Below, piece by piece: positions 12,193 through 22,764 of a DNA stretch of 64,000 nucleotides. The number at the start of each line of letters is the position of its first letter. The stretch's first letter is position 1. Source of the DNA: Primulina eburnea (Eukaryota; Streptophyta; Magnoliopsida; Lamiales; Gesneriaceae); contig NC_133105.1 in the NCBI RefSeq assembly GCF_022965805.1, forward strand, positions 28,676,277 through 28,740,276, written 5' to 3'. The translations under genes and the position numbers were made by a program. Under the pieces are notes generated by a model. It was not told the DNA's origin. It saw only the letters and a list, made by a program, of their open reading frames with translations, and did no database searches.

Positions 12193-12728
12193 TTTACTTC
12201 GACAGTCACAACCAATTCCCGTCCTTCAAAAATATCATCATATTCACCACTTAATAAAAATATGCATATACGTAACTTTTTCCTTAAAACCAAGTATCTA
12301 CCGTATTTATCATAATTTCATAATAATCATAAACTTCATGAATACACATTAAAAATATCATAAATTTGTGCTCAGGGCGCTGCCAGTACCAAAAACTCAC
12401 CCAGTGTGCAAAATGACCATTTTTCCCTTAGAAACAAAAAAATTATCGTTTTTCCCCTGGACCTCTAAAATTGACCCGAAGCTTACTAAACTCCTTAAAA
12501 TGTCCCAAAACATTTTTAAAAGCATTCTTAGACGTAAATTCGAGCTCATTTCATAACTTAACCGATTCGTTTTAAAACTTGAATCAGGGTCCCGGGTTTC
12601 ACCCGAATCGAACCGAAACTTAACAAAAACTTTCCCAACTTTTTACCACATTTAATGAACATCTAAAAGGTGCTAAAAATCTCAAAATCAGGCCCTAAGC
12701 CCCTCGGCTAATATTCTAATGGCACAAA
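12193..12728 (-). repeat. LTR-V segment 1 (old LTR used as target)
   Basis: No ORF. The segment joins 20323-21010 and 30942-31590 once elements E and B are removed (both with exact 5-base duplications), giving one continuous non-coding sequence of at least 1.87 kb. Its right end, complement TGTAAGGTCCAAAAATTT at 31590, looks like an LTR start, so the whole is probably an old minus-strand LTR of an unassigned family. Its other end is left of D and is not seen. Confidence 0.5.
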
Positions 12729-14181
12729 TGTAGTATCCCGATTCCTAATTTGAGTTAAGTATTGGATTAATTATTTTCGGTGGGATCGGAAGGACCGAAC
12801 CGGGTTCGGATCGTCCGATCATGGTTCGGATCGTCCGAGCCAGATGTCGGATCGTCCGAGCCAGGTGGCTGGACCCGTGGCAGACATGCAGAATTCGGAT
12901 CGTCCGAGCAAGGGTTCGGATCGTCCGAGACAGGTGGCTGGACACGTAGAACGCATGCAAGGTTCGGATCGTCCGAAGTGGGTTCGGATCGTCCGAAGTG
13001 TACCGGATCGGAGCTTCCGAAGTGGATCGGATCGTCCGAACATTGGCTATAAATAGAGGCGCGAGGCTTCATTTTCTTACTCGCCATTTCAGAGCGTTCC
13101 AGAGCGTTTTAGTCGTTTCTGAGAGGTTTCTAGTCTTTCCCGAGGTTCAGGCACTAGCAGGGAGCTACTGGCTTTGTAGCGGAGCTGTGCTCTAGTTGGG
13201 AGCTAGCGGCATCAGCGGGCTAGCGACGGACGAAGGTTTGGAATTGTATCATTATTATTTCAGGATTATCTAGTTAAGTCTGGTAGATAAGTTTTAGTGA
13301 TGGTTTTCACTTGATGAATAGGCTTGGAATAGACCTGTTTGTCTGGTTTTCCAGTGGATTAGGATTGCAGTGATAGAGGTACGAAAGTACTATCCGAGAT
13401 ATCCTGGTCGAGTATACATTCTTATATGTGTTGCATGATTATGTGGTGCATTGATATATGTCATATGATGCATGCTATTATGTCACGCTGTATGATGCAT
13501 GTTGCATTTCATGTTGAGCCGTATCTCCTTCGAGATAGCCTTTACTGTTGAGCTGTATCTCTTTCGAGATAAGCTATATCTTGTGGGGCCGCTCAGCCCT
13601 GTCTTGTGTTGTGGACGCATGGACACCGAGAGTACACAGTGGCCGACGGGTCCGGAGGGCTTCGGTGATCCGGGACATTTTAGGTCCACGTCTGTTCTTG
13701 TAGTGGATGCAGTGACCCAGAGGAGTACCGCGCGGCACTATCCACTTGGCGCCTCTAGACTGAGCATATTGAGATCCTTTGTTACTACTGTTTCTTGACT
13801 ACCCTGGTATCATATCATAGCATGTGCATTTCATATAGGTTTGTATACTCATGCTTTTGTACTGGGCGTTCTTATCGCTCATGTCCTCGGTTTTGTTTAT
13901 CTTGGACACCCCATTCCCACGGGGCAGGCCTCAGGTTGGACAGCTCAGGAGGAGGAGGAGGAGGACGTTGAGTAGCTGGTTGGTTTAGTTCTTCGGTATC
14001 TTTTTGATTCGATATGGTTGTACCGTATATTTCATTTTAGTTGAGTTGTCCTGGATTTTCGATTGGGTTGTATAACTATCTTTTGGTGACAGTTTTCCGC
14101 CTTTATTTCTGATTGTTTTTAATTAAGTTAATCGCATGCTTAGTTCTTGATTAGTAGGTGATTCTGGAACGGGTCACTACA
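12729..14181 (+). repeat. 5' LTR of element E
   Basis: 1453 bases, TGTAGTATCCCGATTCC to GGAACGGGTCACTACA. It contains nine TTCGGATCGTCCGA-type dyads (12805-13040), a TATA-like box (13048-13055), and near its end a short GCG-loop-CGC stem (about 13866-13880). Confidence 0.95.
12805..13055 (+). promoter_or_regulatory. Promoter region of E: dyad array plus TATA box
   Basis: Nine copies of TTCGGATCGTCCGA or near variants (arms TTCGGA/TCCGAA around TCG) in 236 bases, ending 7 bases before TATAAATA (13048-13055). The layout is that of an upstream activator array over a core promoter; function is inferred. The 3' LTR has the same array at 18941-19176 and TATA at 19184-19191. Confidence 0.7.
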
Positions 14182-14185
14182 TTTA

Positions 14186-14197
14186 TGGTATCAGAGC
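14186..14197 (+). promoter_or_regulatory. Primer binding site of element E
   Basis: TGGTATCAGAGC, initiator-Met type, four bases (TTTA) after the LTR end. Confidence 0.9.
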
Positions 14198-14280
14198 ATG
14201 CTTACGATTTTGGGATATAGATTTCTGTTTTGGGATTTTCGTTGACCATTTTACCATTTTCCCCATTCTATTTTGTAGCG

Positions 14281-15255
14281 ATGGCTGACCACTTTGGTGA
14301 TGAGAGTAGTTAGGGAAGTGTAGGTCGTTGGGGTGACCAGGACGATCATAGGCGTCATCGTGAACATCGTCATCATCGGGATGGTCCTAGGCGTTTTGAT
14401 TTGCACCGTTTCATTCAGATGGGGCCTAAGCCTTTAGTCGGCGGTGAGACTCCCGATGATGCTGAGGATTGGTTAGAGCGCATGGAGAGTTGTTTCCGTG
14501 CATTCCAGTGCACAGAGGAGCAGAGGATGGAGACCCTTAGTTTTCTTCTCGAGGGCCGTGCGCGCAAGTGGTGGCGATCGACTTCTGCGCCGATAGTCCA
14601 GTCTCAGGGTAGGGTGACTTGGGCCGATTTCCGTGCAGCTTTCATGCAGCTATACTTTCCTCCAGCCCTTCGCCAGGCAAAGACGATTGAGCTCCTGAAC
14701 CTTAAGCAGGGTAGTATGTCTGTTGATGAATATCAGCAGAAGTTCTTCGAGTTGTTACCCTTTGCTCCTCATATCAGTGGCAGTTCTGAGGCCAAGTATG
14801 ACCATTTCCTTCAGGGTCTTAACCAGGAGATTTTTGATCGAGTCACTGTCTGTGATAATCCTACTTCTTATGATGGGTTAGTGAACCGGTGTCGCCAGGC
14901 AGAGATCAGTCTCCAGCGTGGTAGGGCTATTCTTTCTTCTAGACCTCCGAGCACTTTGAGCCCTCGATCTCAGTCTTTCAAGAAGTCAGGTTCTTCTTCT
15001 TCTGGATCTGGATCACGGTCTAGCGGTGTTTTTCGCTTTGGTAAGAAGAAGGTTTCTTGTGTGCATTGTGGGAAGAACCATCCATCGGAGCAATGCCGAT
15101 CAGCCGCGGGAGCTTGTTTTCAGTGCGGAGAGATGGGTCATATCAAGAAGAATTGTCCTCAGTTGCGAGGTGGAGCAGGATCTGGTTCCGGATCTCAGAC
15201 GACTGTTCAGCAGAGGAGGCAGGGTCAGGCAATGGGTAGTTCAAATCTTCGACCC
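14281..15255 (+). pseudogene. gag of element E with early stop and 3' frameshift
   Basis: Gag of lineage III. By comparison with element G the start is ATG 14281 (MADHFGDESS), but codon 11 is TAG (14311-14313), where G has CAT. Downstream the frame is open from about 14401 and could restart at ATG 14419. It encodes the capsid core (GPKPLVGGETPDDAEDWLER, then RKWWRS), an RS/S-rich linker, and two CCHC knuckles ([13 protein letters not shown] at 15058-15096 and [14 protein letters not shown]). At about 15253-15256 there is one extra base relative to G (between NLRP and the QGQVFAL of protease), so Gag ends out of frame at 15306 while pol continues in the next frame. Confidence 0.85.
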
Positions 15256-18200
15256 TCGTGCCCAAGGTCAGGTTTTTGCGCTGAACCAGGATCAGGCTGC
15301 AGATGAGACAGAGAGAGTCATAGCAGGTACTTTTCGTTTATGCGGTATTCCTTCTTTTGTTCTTATTGATACCGGAGCATCACATTCATTCATCTCTGCA
15401 CGATTTGTTAAGCGTCATAAGTTACCGTATGTTTCTCTAGACGTCATTCTTTCCGTTTCTACCCCGATGGGTCATTCGGTGTTAGCTAAGCGTCTAGTGA
15501 TGGGTTGTCCCTTAGATTTTGAGGGTAACGAATTGATTGCGAATCTTATGATCCTGGAGATGGAAGATTTTGATTGTATTCTAGGTATAGACCTTTTGAC
15601 TACCTACCGAGCTACCGTGGATTGTTACCAGAAGCTTGTTCAGTTTCGTACGACTGAGAGCTCTAGTTGGTTTTTCTATGGTGAGGGAGCGCGACCTCCG
15701 ATGCCAGTGGTATCTGCTCTGAAAGCCTGTCGTGCTTTAGAGGCGGGCGGGGAAGGCTACCTCATCTATGCGATTGATTCCTCCACAGGTAGTGTTGGTA
15801 TAGATGATATTCCAGTGGTTTGTGAATTTCCTGATGTTTTTCCAGATGAGATTCCTGGTTTTCCTCCGGTTAGAGAGGTGGAATTTGGCATTGAGTTAAT
15901 GCCAGGGACTGCACCGATTTCTCGTGCCCCCTATCGTCTTGCTCCGTCAGAGATGAGAGAATTGAAGCAGCAATTGCAGGATCTTCTTGATAAAGGTTAT
16001 ATTCGCCCGAGTGTTTCACCTTGGGGAGCTCCAGTCTTGTTTGTCAAGAAAAAGGATGGATCGATGCGATTGTGTATTGATTATCGCCAGCTGAATCGTG
16101 TGACGATCAAAAACAAGTATCCATTACCTCGTATTGATGACTTGTTCGATCAGCTTCAGGGTACCTCTGTTTACTCCAAGATTGACTTGCGATCGGGTTA
16201 TCATCAGATGAGAGTCAGAGATGATGATATTTCCAAGACTGCATTTCGTACTCGATATGGGCATTACGAGTTTCTAGTTATGCCATTCGGATTGACGAAT
16301 GCGCCAGCGGTGTTCATGGATCTAATGAACCGAGTCTTTCGTGATTTTCTGGATCAGTTTGTTGTGGTTTTTATCGATGATATCTTAATTTATTCTCACA
16401 GTGTGGAAGAGCATATCCAGCACTTGAGGATTGTGTTGCAGATTCTTCGCGAGAAGCAATTGTATGCTAAGCTGAGTAAGTGCGAGTTCTGGATTGATCG
16501 TGTAGTATTCCTTGGTCATGTGATTTCCAAGGAAGGAATTTCTGTGGATCCCAGCAAGATTGAGGCAGTGCTGAATTGGTCACGTCCTACGACGGTGGCT
16601 GAGATCCGTAGTTTCCTAGGTCTGGCAGGGTATTATCGTCGCTTCATCGTGAATTTCTCTCAGGTAGCTAGACCATTGACGCAACTTACTCGGAAGGATG
16701 TTCCATTCGAGTGGTCATCTGAGTGCGAAGATAGTTTCAGAGAGCTTCGTCGACTTCTGACTTCTGCACCTGTTTTGGCGTTACCATCAGGATCTGATGG
16801 TTTCAGTGTTTACACCGATGCCTCTTTTCAAGGCTTAGGGTGTGTGTTGACGCAGAATGATCATGTGATCGCTTACGCATCCAGGCAGTTAAAACCTCAC
16901 GAGGAGAAGTACCCTATTCATGATCTAGAATTAGCTGCTATTGTGTTTGCGCTAAAAATCTGGCGTCATTACTTGTACGGGGTTAAGTTTGAAATTTTTA
17001 CTGATCATAAGAGTCTGAAGTATCTGTTCACTCAGGCTGAGTTGAACATGAGACAACGTCGTTGGATGGATCTACTTAAAGATTATGACTGCGAGATCAA
17101 GTACCATCCAGGTTCTGCGAATCTCACAGCCGATGCTCTTAGTCGCAAGGTGAGAGCCTCTGCACTTCAGACCAGTGCTATGATTAGTACTATCCAGGAT
17201 TGTTGTTCGTTGGGATTTAATTTCAAACATCGGAAAGGTATGGAGAGCATTCGTGTTGCTACCATTTTATCTGAGCCAATTTTGTTCGCTCGGATTCGAG
17301 ATGCTCAGATGTCTGATCTCAAGACTCAGAGATTAGCTCGGTTGGCTGGTGGAGATAGTAATTTCCATTATCAGTCTAATGGTCTTCTGTGTTTGTCTAA
17401 TCGGGTTGTAGTACCAGAGGATGATACTTTGAGGGAAGAGATCTTATCTCAGGCCCATCGAAGCAAGTTGAGTGTTCATCCGGGAAGCAATAAGATGTAT
17501 AAAGATTTGAGGACACGATTTTGGTGGAAAGGGATGAAGCGCAGCGTTTATCAGTTTGTTTCCAAGTGTCTTGTTTGTCAGCAGGTTAAGGCAGAGCACC
17601 GTCGACCGGGAGGATTATTGCTGAACTTACCTATTCCTGAATGGAAGTGGGAGCATATCACGATGGACTTCATTACTCACTTACCATTGTCTTCGAGGAA
17701 TAGTGATGCTATTTGGGTAGTGGTGGATCGACTCACCAAGTCTGCTCATTTTCTGCCATATAACCGTGATTTCACTTTCGATCGTATGGCTCGCTTGTAT
17801 ATTCAAGAGATTTTACGTCTGCATGGAGTGCCAGTCAGTATTGTTAGTGACAGAGATCCTCGTTTTACCTCACGATTTTGGGGTAGTTTCCAGTCAGCAT
17901 TGGGCACTTCACTAAGTTTGAGTACGGCTTATCATCCAGAGACCGACGGTCAGACAGAGAGGACTATCCGTACACTTGAGGATATGATGCGAGCTTGTGT
18001 TATGGATTTCGGACCCGCTTGGCAGGATCATTTGCCTTTGATTGAGTTCGCGTACAACAACAGCTATCATCGTAGTATTGGTATGGCACCATTTGAGGCG
18101 TTGTATGGGCGACGTTGTCGTACTCCATTATTCTGGGACGAAGTTGGGGAACGACATGTTGAGGGACCGGAGTTAGTCCAGCAGGCTATTGATAAGGTTG

Positions 18201-18700
18201 CAGTAATCAAGAAACGGATTAAGATCGCTCAGGATCGACAGGCTAGTTATGCGAACACCAAGCGGCGACCTCTTTATTTTCAGCCAGGTGAGAAAGTGTT
18301 TCTCCGAGTTTCGCCTTTTCGCAGGATTTTGAGATTTGGTCTCAAGGGTAAGCTGTCTCCGAGATTTATTGGTCCATTTGAAATATTGGAAAGCGTGGGA
18401 GATTTGGCTTACAGACTTGCATTGCCGCCATACCTATCAAGTATTCATGATGTATTCCACGTATCTTTGTTGAGACGATACGTAGCAGATGAGTCTCACA
18501 TCTTGCATCCCTCTGAAGTTCAACTAAATTCGGATTTGTCTTACGTGGAACGACCAGTGCGGATTCTCGATCGCAAAGACAAGGTATTGCGGAATAAGAT
18601 CATTCCTCTTGTCTTAGTTCAGTGGCAGCGCAGAGGCACTGAAGAAGCCACTTGGGAGCTAGAGAGTCGTATGCGTTCGGAGCATCCAGAGCTCTTTTGA
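15256..18700 (+). CDS. pol of element E: protease, RT, RNase H, integrase, chromodomain
   Basis: Open to the stop at 18698-18700, about 1148 codons after the frameshift; the frame can be traced back to 15026 but the earlier part is out-of-frame gag. In order: protease ([13 protein letters not shown], near 15360), RT (CIDYRQLN near 16075; catalytic FIDDIL, aspartates at 16376-16381), RNase H ([27 protein letters not shown]), integrase zinc finger ([17 protein letters not shown]), DDE core ([29 protein letters not shown]), and a chromodomain-like tail ending [19 protein letters not shown]. All catalytic motifs look intact. It has no start of its own, so it would need the Gag frame or frameshifting. 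Confidence 0.9.
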
Positions 18701-18848
18701 GTTGTACTGTAGTTGTACTATGGATGTGTGTGTGTGTTTTCCGCTGTAATCCAAAGATCAGTTGTGTTCAACAACAATTGAGATATAATAACAATGTTGT
18801 TACTCCTTTTTGTTCATCCTATAAACCTGATTTCGAGGACGAAATCTT

Positions 18849-18864
18849 TTTAAGGGGGGGAGAA
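18849..18864 (+). promoter_or_regulatory. Polypurine tract of element E
   Basis: Short T run, then AAGGGGGGGAGAA directly before the 3' LTR; it primes plus-strand DNA synthesis in this class. The gap 18701-18848 is the 3' untranslated region and contains the GAGGACGAAATC block also seen before the 3' LTR of G and B. Confidence 0.85.
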
Positions 18865-20317
18865 TGTAGTATCCCGATTCCTAATTTGAGTTAAGTATTG
18901 GATTAATTATTTTCGGTGGGATCGGAAGGACCGAACCGGGTTCGGATCGTCCGATCATGGTTCGGATCGTCCGAGCCAGATGTCGGATCGTCCGAGCCAG
19001 GTGGCTGGACCCGTGGCAGACATGCAGAATTCGGATCGTCCGAGCAAGGGTTCGGATCGTCCGAGACAGGTGGCTGGACACGTAGAACGCATGCAAGGTT
19101 CGGATCGTCCGAAGTGGGTTCGGATCGTCCGAAGTGTACCGGATCGGAGCTTCCGAAGTGGATCGGATCGTCCGAACATTGGCTATAAATAGAGGCGCGA
19201 GGCTTCATTTTCTTACTCGCCATTTCAGAGCGTTCCAGAGCGTTTTAGTCGTTTCTGAGAGGTTTCTAGTCTTTCCCGAGGTTCAGGCACTAGCAGGGAG
19301 CTACTGGCTTTGTAGCGGAGCTGTGCTCTAGTTGGGAGCTAGCGGCATCAGCGGGCTAGCGACGGACGAAGGTTTGGAATTGTATCATTATTATTTCAGG
19401 ATTATCTAGTTAAGTCTGGTAGATAAGTTTTAGTGATGGTTTTCACTTGATGAATAGGCTTGGAATAGACCTGTTTGTCTGGTTTTCCAGTGGATTAGGA
19501 TTGCAGTGATAGAGGTACGAAAGTACTATCCGAGATATCCTGGTCGAGTATACATTCTTATATGTGTTGCATGATTATGTGGTGCATTGATATATGTCAT
19601 ATGATGCATGCTATTATGTCACGCTGTATGATGCATGTTGCATTTCATGTTGAGCCGTATCTCCTTCGAGATAGCCTTTACTGTTGAGCTGTATCTCTTT
19701 CGAGATAAGCTATATCTTGTGGGGCCGCTCAGCCCTGTCTTGTGTTGTGGACGCATGGACACCGAGAGTACACAGTGGCCGACGGGTCCGGAGGGCTTCG
19801 GTGATCCGGGACATTTTAGGTCCACGTCTGTTCTTGTAGTGGATGCAGTGACCCAGAGGAGTACCGCGCGGCACTATCCACTTGGCGCCTCTAGACTGAG
19901 CATATTGAGATCCTTTGTTACTCCTGTTTCTTGACTACCCTGGTATCATATCATAGCATGTGCATTTCATATAGGTTTGTATACTCATGCTTTTGTACTG
20001 GGCGTTCTTATCGCTCATGTCCTCGGTTTTGTTTATCTTGGACACCCCATTCCCACGGGGCAGGCCTCAGGTTGGACAGCTCAGGAGGAGGAGGAGGAGG
20101 ACGTTGAGTAGCTGGTTGGTTTAGTTCTTCGGTATCTTTTTGATTCGATATGGTTGTACCGTATATTTCATTTTAGTTGAGTTGTCCTGGATTTTCGATT
20201 GGGTTGTATAACTATCTTTTGGTGACAGTTTTCCGCCTTTATTTCTGATTGTTTTTAATTAAGTTAATCGCATGCTTAGTTCTTGATTAGTAGGTGATTC
20301 TGGAACGGGTCACTACA
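18865..20317 (+). repeat. 3' LTR of element E
   Basis: 1453 bases, identical to the 5' LTR except for the one substitution seen at 19923. Includes the second copy of the dyad array and TATA box. Confidence 0.95.
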
Positions 20318-20322
20318 ACAAA

Positions 20323-21010
20323 TCTCAGCCCTTCCTAATTTTGCACCCTAATACACTCATCTTCCCAAAACTCATGCCCCTAGCCTACCTCTACGGTACC
20401 AGCCATGAACCAGCCTACCTTAGACCTATACCAAACCCTACTAGACCTACATGAGCCACGGTCAGAGCCCCATGCAGCCTCCAAGAGCCACGAAATGCTA
20501 AAGCCTGAAACTACTCCACCCGAGTTTCCCATCCTCAAGCGCGCGATATGTTAAGTCCAGTGGTTTTAGCACATGCCGAGCCCTTTCCAAGCCTTGTCCT
20601 AGACCCATCAGGGTCTGGTCTAAGGCTCGGCTAGGTCCCTGCACTGCTAGATTACCCCTGCACGCTAACAACCCACGAACCAAGCCACTCTCAATGAAAC
20701 CCTCATCTCGGTCCTTCCATTTCATAGTCCATTATCCAATATAAACCCCAAGAAAACATCTAGACATCACTAGCAGCCCCTAAACAATCAATAACTGCAG
20801 CCCCTAGCTCCAAAATTCAGAAAAACGTGAGCCACAATTATAGAATGCAAGAAAACACATGAAAATCGAAAACCATGTATGCTCATGCTTGGATCGAGAT
20901 TTTTCATGCATAAATACATATACATCAGTAATATAAATGTGGATGATGCAAAAAAGATGCTACAAAGCATGCTTGCTGAACTTATTTGCGAGAAGATTGA
21001 GGAGAGGAAC
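20323..21010 (-). repeat. LTR-V segment 2
   Basis: Non-coding sequence between elements E and B; the middle of the old LTR-V. No ORF or motif recognised. It ends in GGAAC (21006-21010), the target copy for element B. Confidence 0.5.
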
Positions 21011-22629
21011 TGTAATAGCCGAGCCCGGTGTACGGTACGATTTAAGTTTCGTATGTTATTTGGGTTATGTGATTAGATGTTTAGAATTGTGTTTTGGGCT
21101 ATAGTATTATTGGTTATTATTGTTATTGAGGTGTTAGAAGTTGTTGGTTGTTCGTTTCAGAGTTTCGGATCGATTTTAGTTGCGTTGATTTTTGGTCATT
21201 GCCGTAGCAAGAGTGCACCCGCGCTCTTAGAGGAGTGCCCCCGCGGTGTACTATTCATCATTTTGGTTTTGGAAGGCCGTGGCATCACCGCACCCGCGGC
21301 AGTGTAAGCACCGCACCCGCGGTGAGACCGCACCCGCGGTAATTGTAGCACCGCACCCGCGGTCATCGTGCATGGAATTTATTTTGTTGTGCCGTGAGCT
21401 TAGCGCACCCGCGGTGCTTGTGGCAGCGCACCCGCGGTCTAGGTATGGGCGAGATATTTAGTACCTTTTTGATTGAGTTGACTTCATTTCTACCTTATCT
21501 TCTCTTCATTTTCGAGATTTCCTCTCTAGTTCCAAGGGTTTTCTACCATTTCTTTCATTTCCTATCTTCAATCCAAGCTTCTTTTTGACGATTCGAGTTG
21601 AGAGCGACGTTCTCCTTGGTGCTAGGAAGCTTAGGTAAGTTTTTGGTGCGATTCTATTAAGGTTATGAGTTAAGAGTTGACTTAGGTTTGATGTTTTGTT
21701 GGTTTAATGGATTATTTAACTTGTATTTTTGGATATAGAGTTGATTTTGGTGTTGTTTATGGATTATTGTTGTAGGTGGTGTACCAAGAGCTAAGTTTGA
21801 GGTGTTCTATTGGGTTGTAAGTGGAATTTCATTCCTTTGCTCACATGATGTTATATGTATTGTGTTTTAAAGGTTTCAAAGTGATATTCCCTTCAATTGA
21901 TTCATTGTTATGTATTAATTATATTGCTATGTTCATTGGAGACAATTGATGTCTCAATTACTGTTCAAAGAGAATACAAGAGAAAATATGAGATTGTGAA
22001 ACGACGGCTTTAAATGCTATTCAGAGTTCAAATGTTTTATTGGATTGATTAATCATAGTCAGAGCATTGCATGCAATTAGTTGATCAACGACCATAGGCT
22101 TTTATCCCTCAGAGTTATCGGTTTATATCGATAGGGATATTAGCCCCAGAGCAGAGATACTATTGATATCAATCCAACCAGAGAAAAGAGAATACCATCT
22201 TATTGCTATCTTATTGATATGCTATTGCTACAGTTATTGCTACAGTATTCATGTTTCAGAGTTGATGGTATTTATGATTTCAAAGTCATGTTTTACAGAG
22301 TATACTATGTATCATTGCTATGTAGAGTTCCACTTGCTGAGATTTATTCTCATTTCAGTTATTTTCATGTGATGCAGATAAGAGTGACCGACCAGGACAG
22401 TGATCGTGGATGGGGGTCATATGCATACACCGTTGGAAGGAAGATTATTTTGCAAATATTTTGGGACATGATCATAAGAATGATTGTTTTGTATTTTGTA
22501 TATCATTTGAATGATCATGTATTTATTTTGTAAACATTTTATGAAATGTATTTTGAAACTCCTTCCATATTTTAAAGAAAAATTTATTTCCGCTGCGTAT
22601 TTTTATTGTTACGGGATAGAGGTGTCACA
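21011..22629 (+). repeat. 5' LTR of element B
   Basis: 1619 bases, TGTAATAGCCGAGCCC to GGTGTCACA. It carries the dyad array 21211-21440 and the stem TGAGATTTATTCTCA (22338-22352). Confidence 0.93.
21211..21440 (+). promoter_or_regulatory. Dyad array in the B LTR
   Basis: About eight ACCGCACCCGCGGT-type units, including the arm-swapped form AGTGCACCCGCGCT and AGCGCACCCGCGGT. The centre ACCC is nearly constant. The 3' LTR has the same array at 29522-29751 with C-to-T changes in several units. No clear TATA box follows here. Confidence 0.55.
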
Positions 22630-22634
22630 TTTAG

Positions 22635-22646
22635 TGGTATCAGAGC
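22635..22646 (+). promoter_or_regulatory. Primer binding site of element B
   Basis: TGGTATCAGAGC, initiator-Met type, five bases after the LTR; the leader runs to 22764. Confidence 0.9.
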
Positions 22647-22764
22647 GGTGTTCTTCGGACCAATGCATATGACTTCGTCTACTTTCAACTGTCCGGGTAT
22701 GTTTTCTTGCATCTATCTATTCATTTTTATATATTGATATGTCTTTTGTGAGCCATTGTAGAGT

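Larger units (their letters stand above)
12729..20317 (+). mobile_element. Element E, young Ty3/gypsy chromovirus (lineage III)
   Basis: A 7589-base element: LTR, primer site, gag, pol with chromodomain, purine tract, LTR. It is flanked by the target duplication ACAAA (12724-12728 and 20318-20322). Both LTRs are 1453 bases, and I found one difference between them (A at 13787 against C at 19923), so the insertion is very recent. It nevertheless has a stop at Gag codon 11 and a one-base frameshift between gag and pol. It lies inside LTR-V. Confidence 0.95.

Noticed and set aside
12805..13040. CRISPR-like regularly repeated short sequence
   Set aside because: The repeats are short (14-15 bases) and irregularly spaced, the spacers are not of uniform length, and they lie inside LTRs of a plant retrotransposon.
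12780..13087. Overlapping ORFs of 70-106 codons on both strands through the E and G promoter arrays
   Set aside because: They are readings of the dyad repeats (Ser-Asp-Arg-Pro and Gly-Ser-Ser patterns), recur identically in both LTRs, and overlap on both strands. No protein is implied.
14401..15306. Programmed +1 frameshift between gag and pol in E
   Set aside because: The close relative G has one continuous frame at this point, and the shift in E is a single extra base with no slippery motif that I recognise. A mutation or sequencing error is simpler.
20498..21005. Host gene fragments in the sequence between E and B (75- and 60-codon ORFs)
   Set aside because: No domain, no splice structure and no composition signal; the stretch rejoins with its neighbours as one old LTR.
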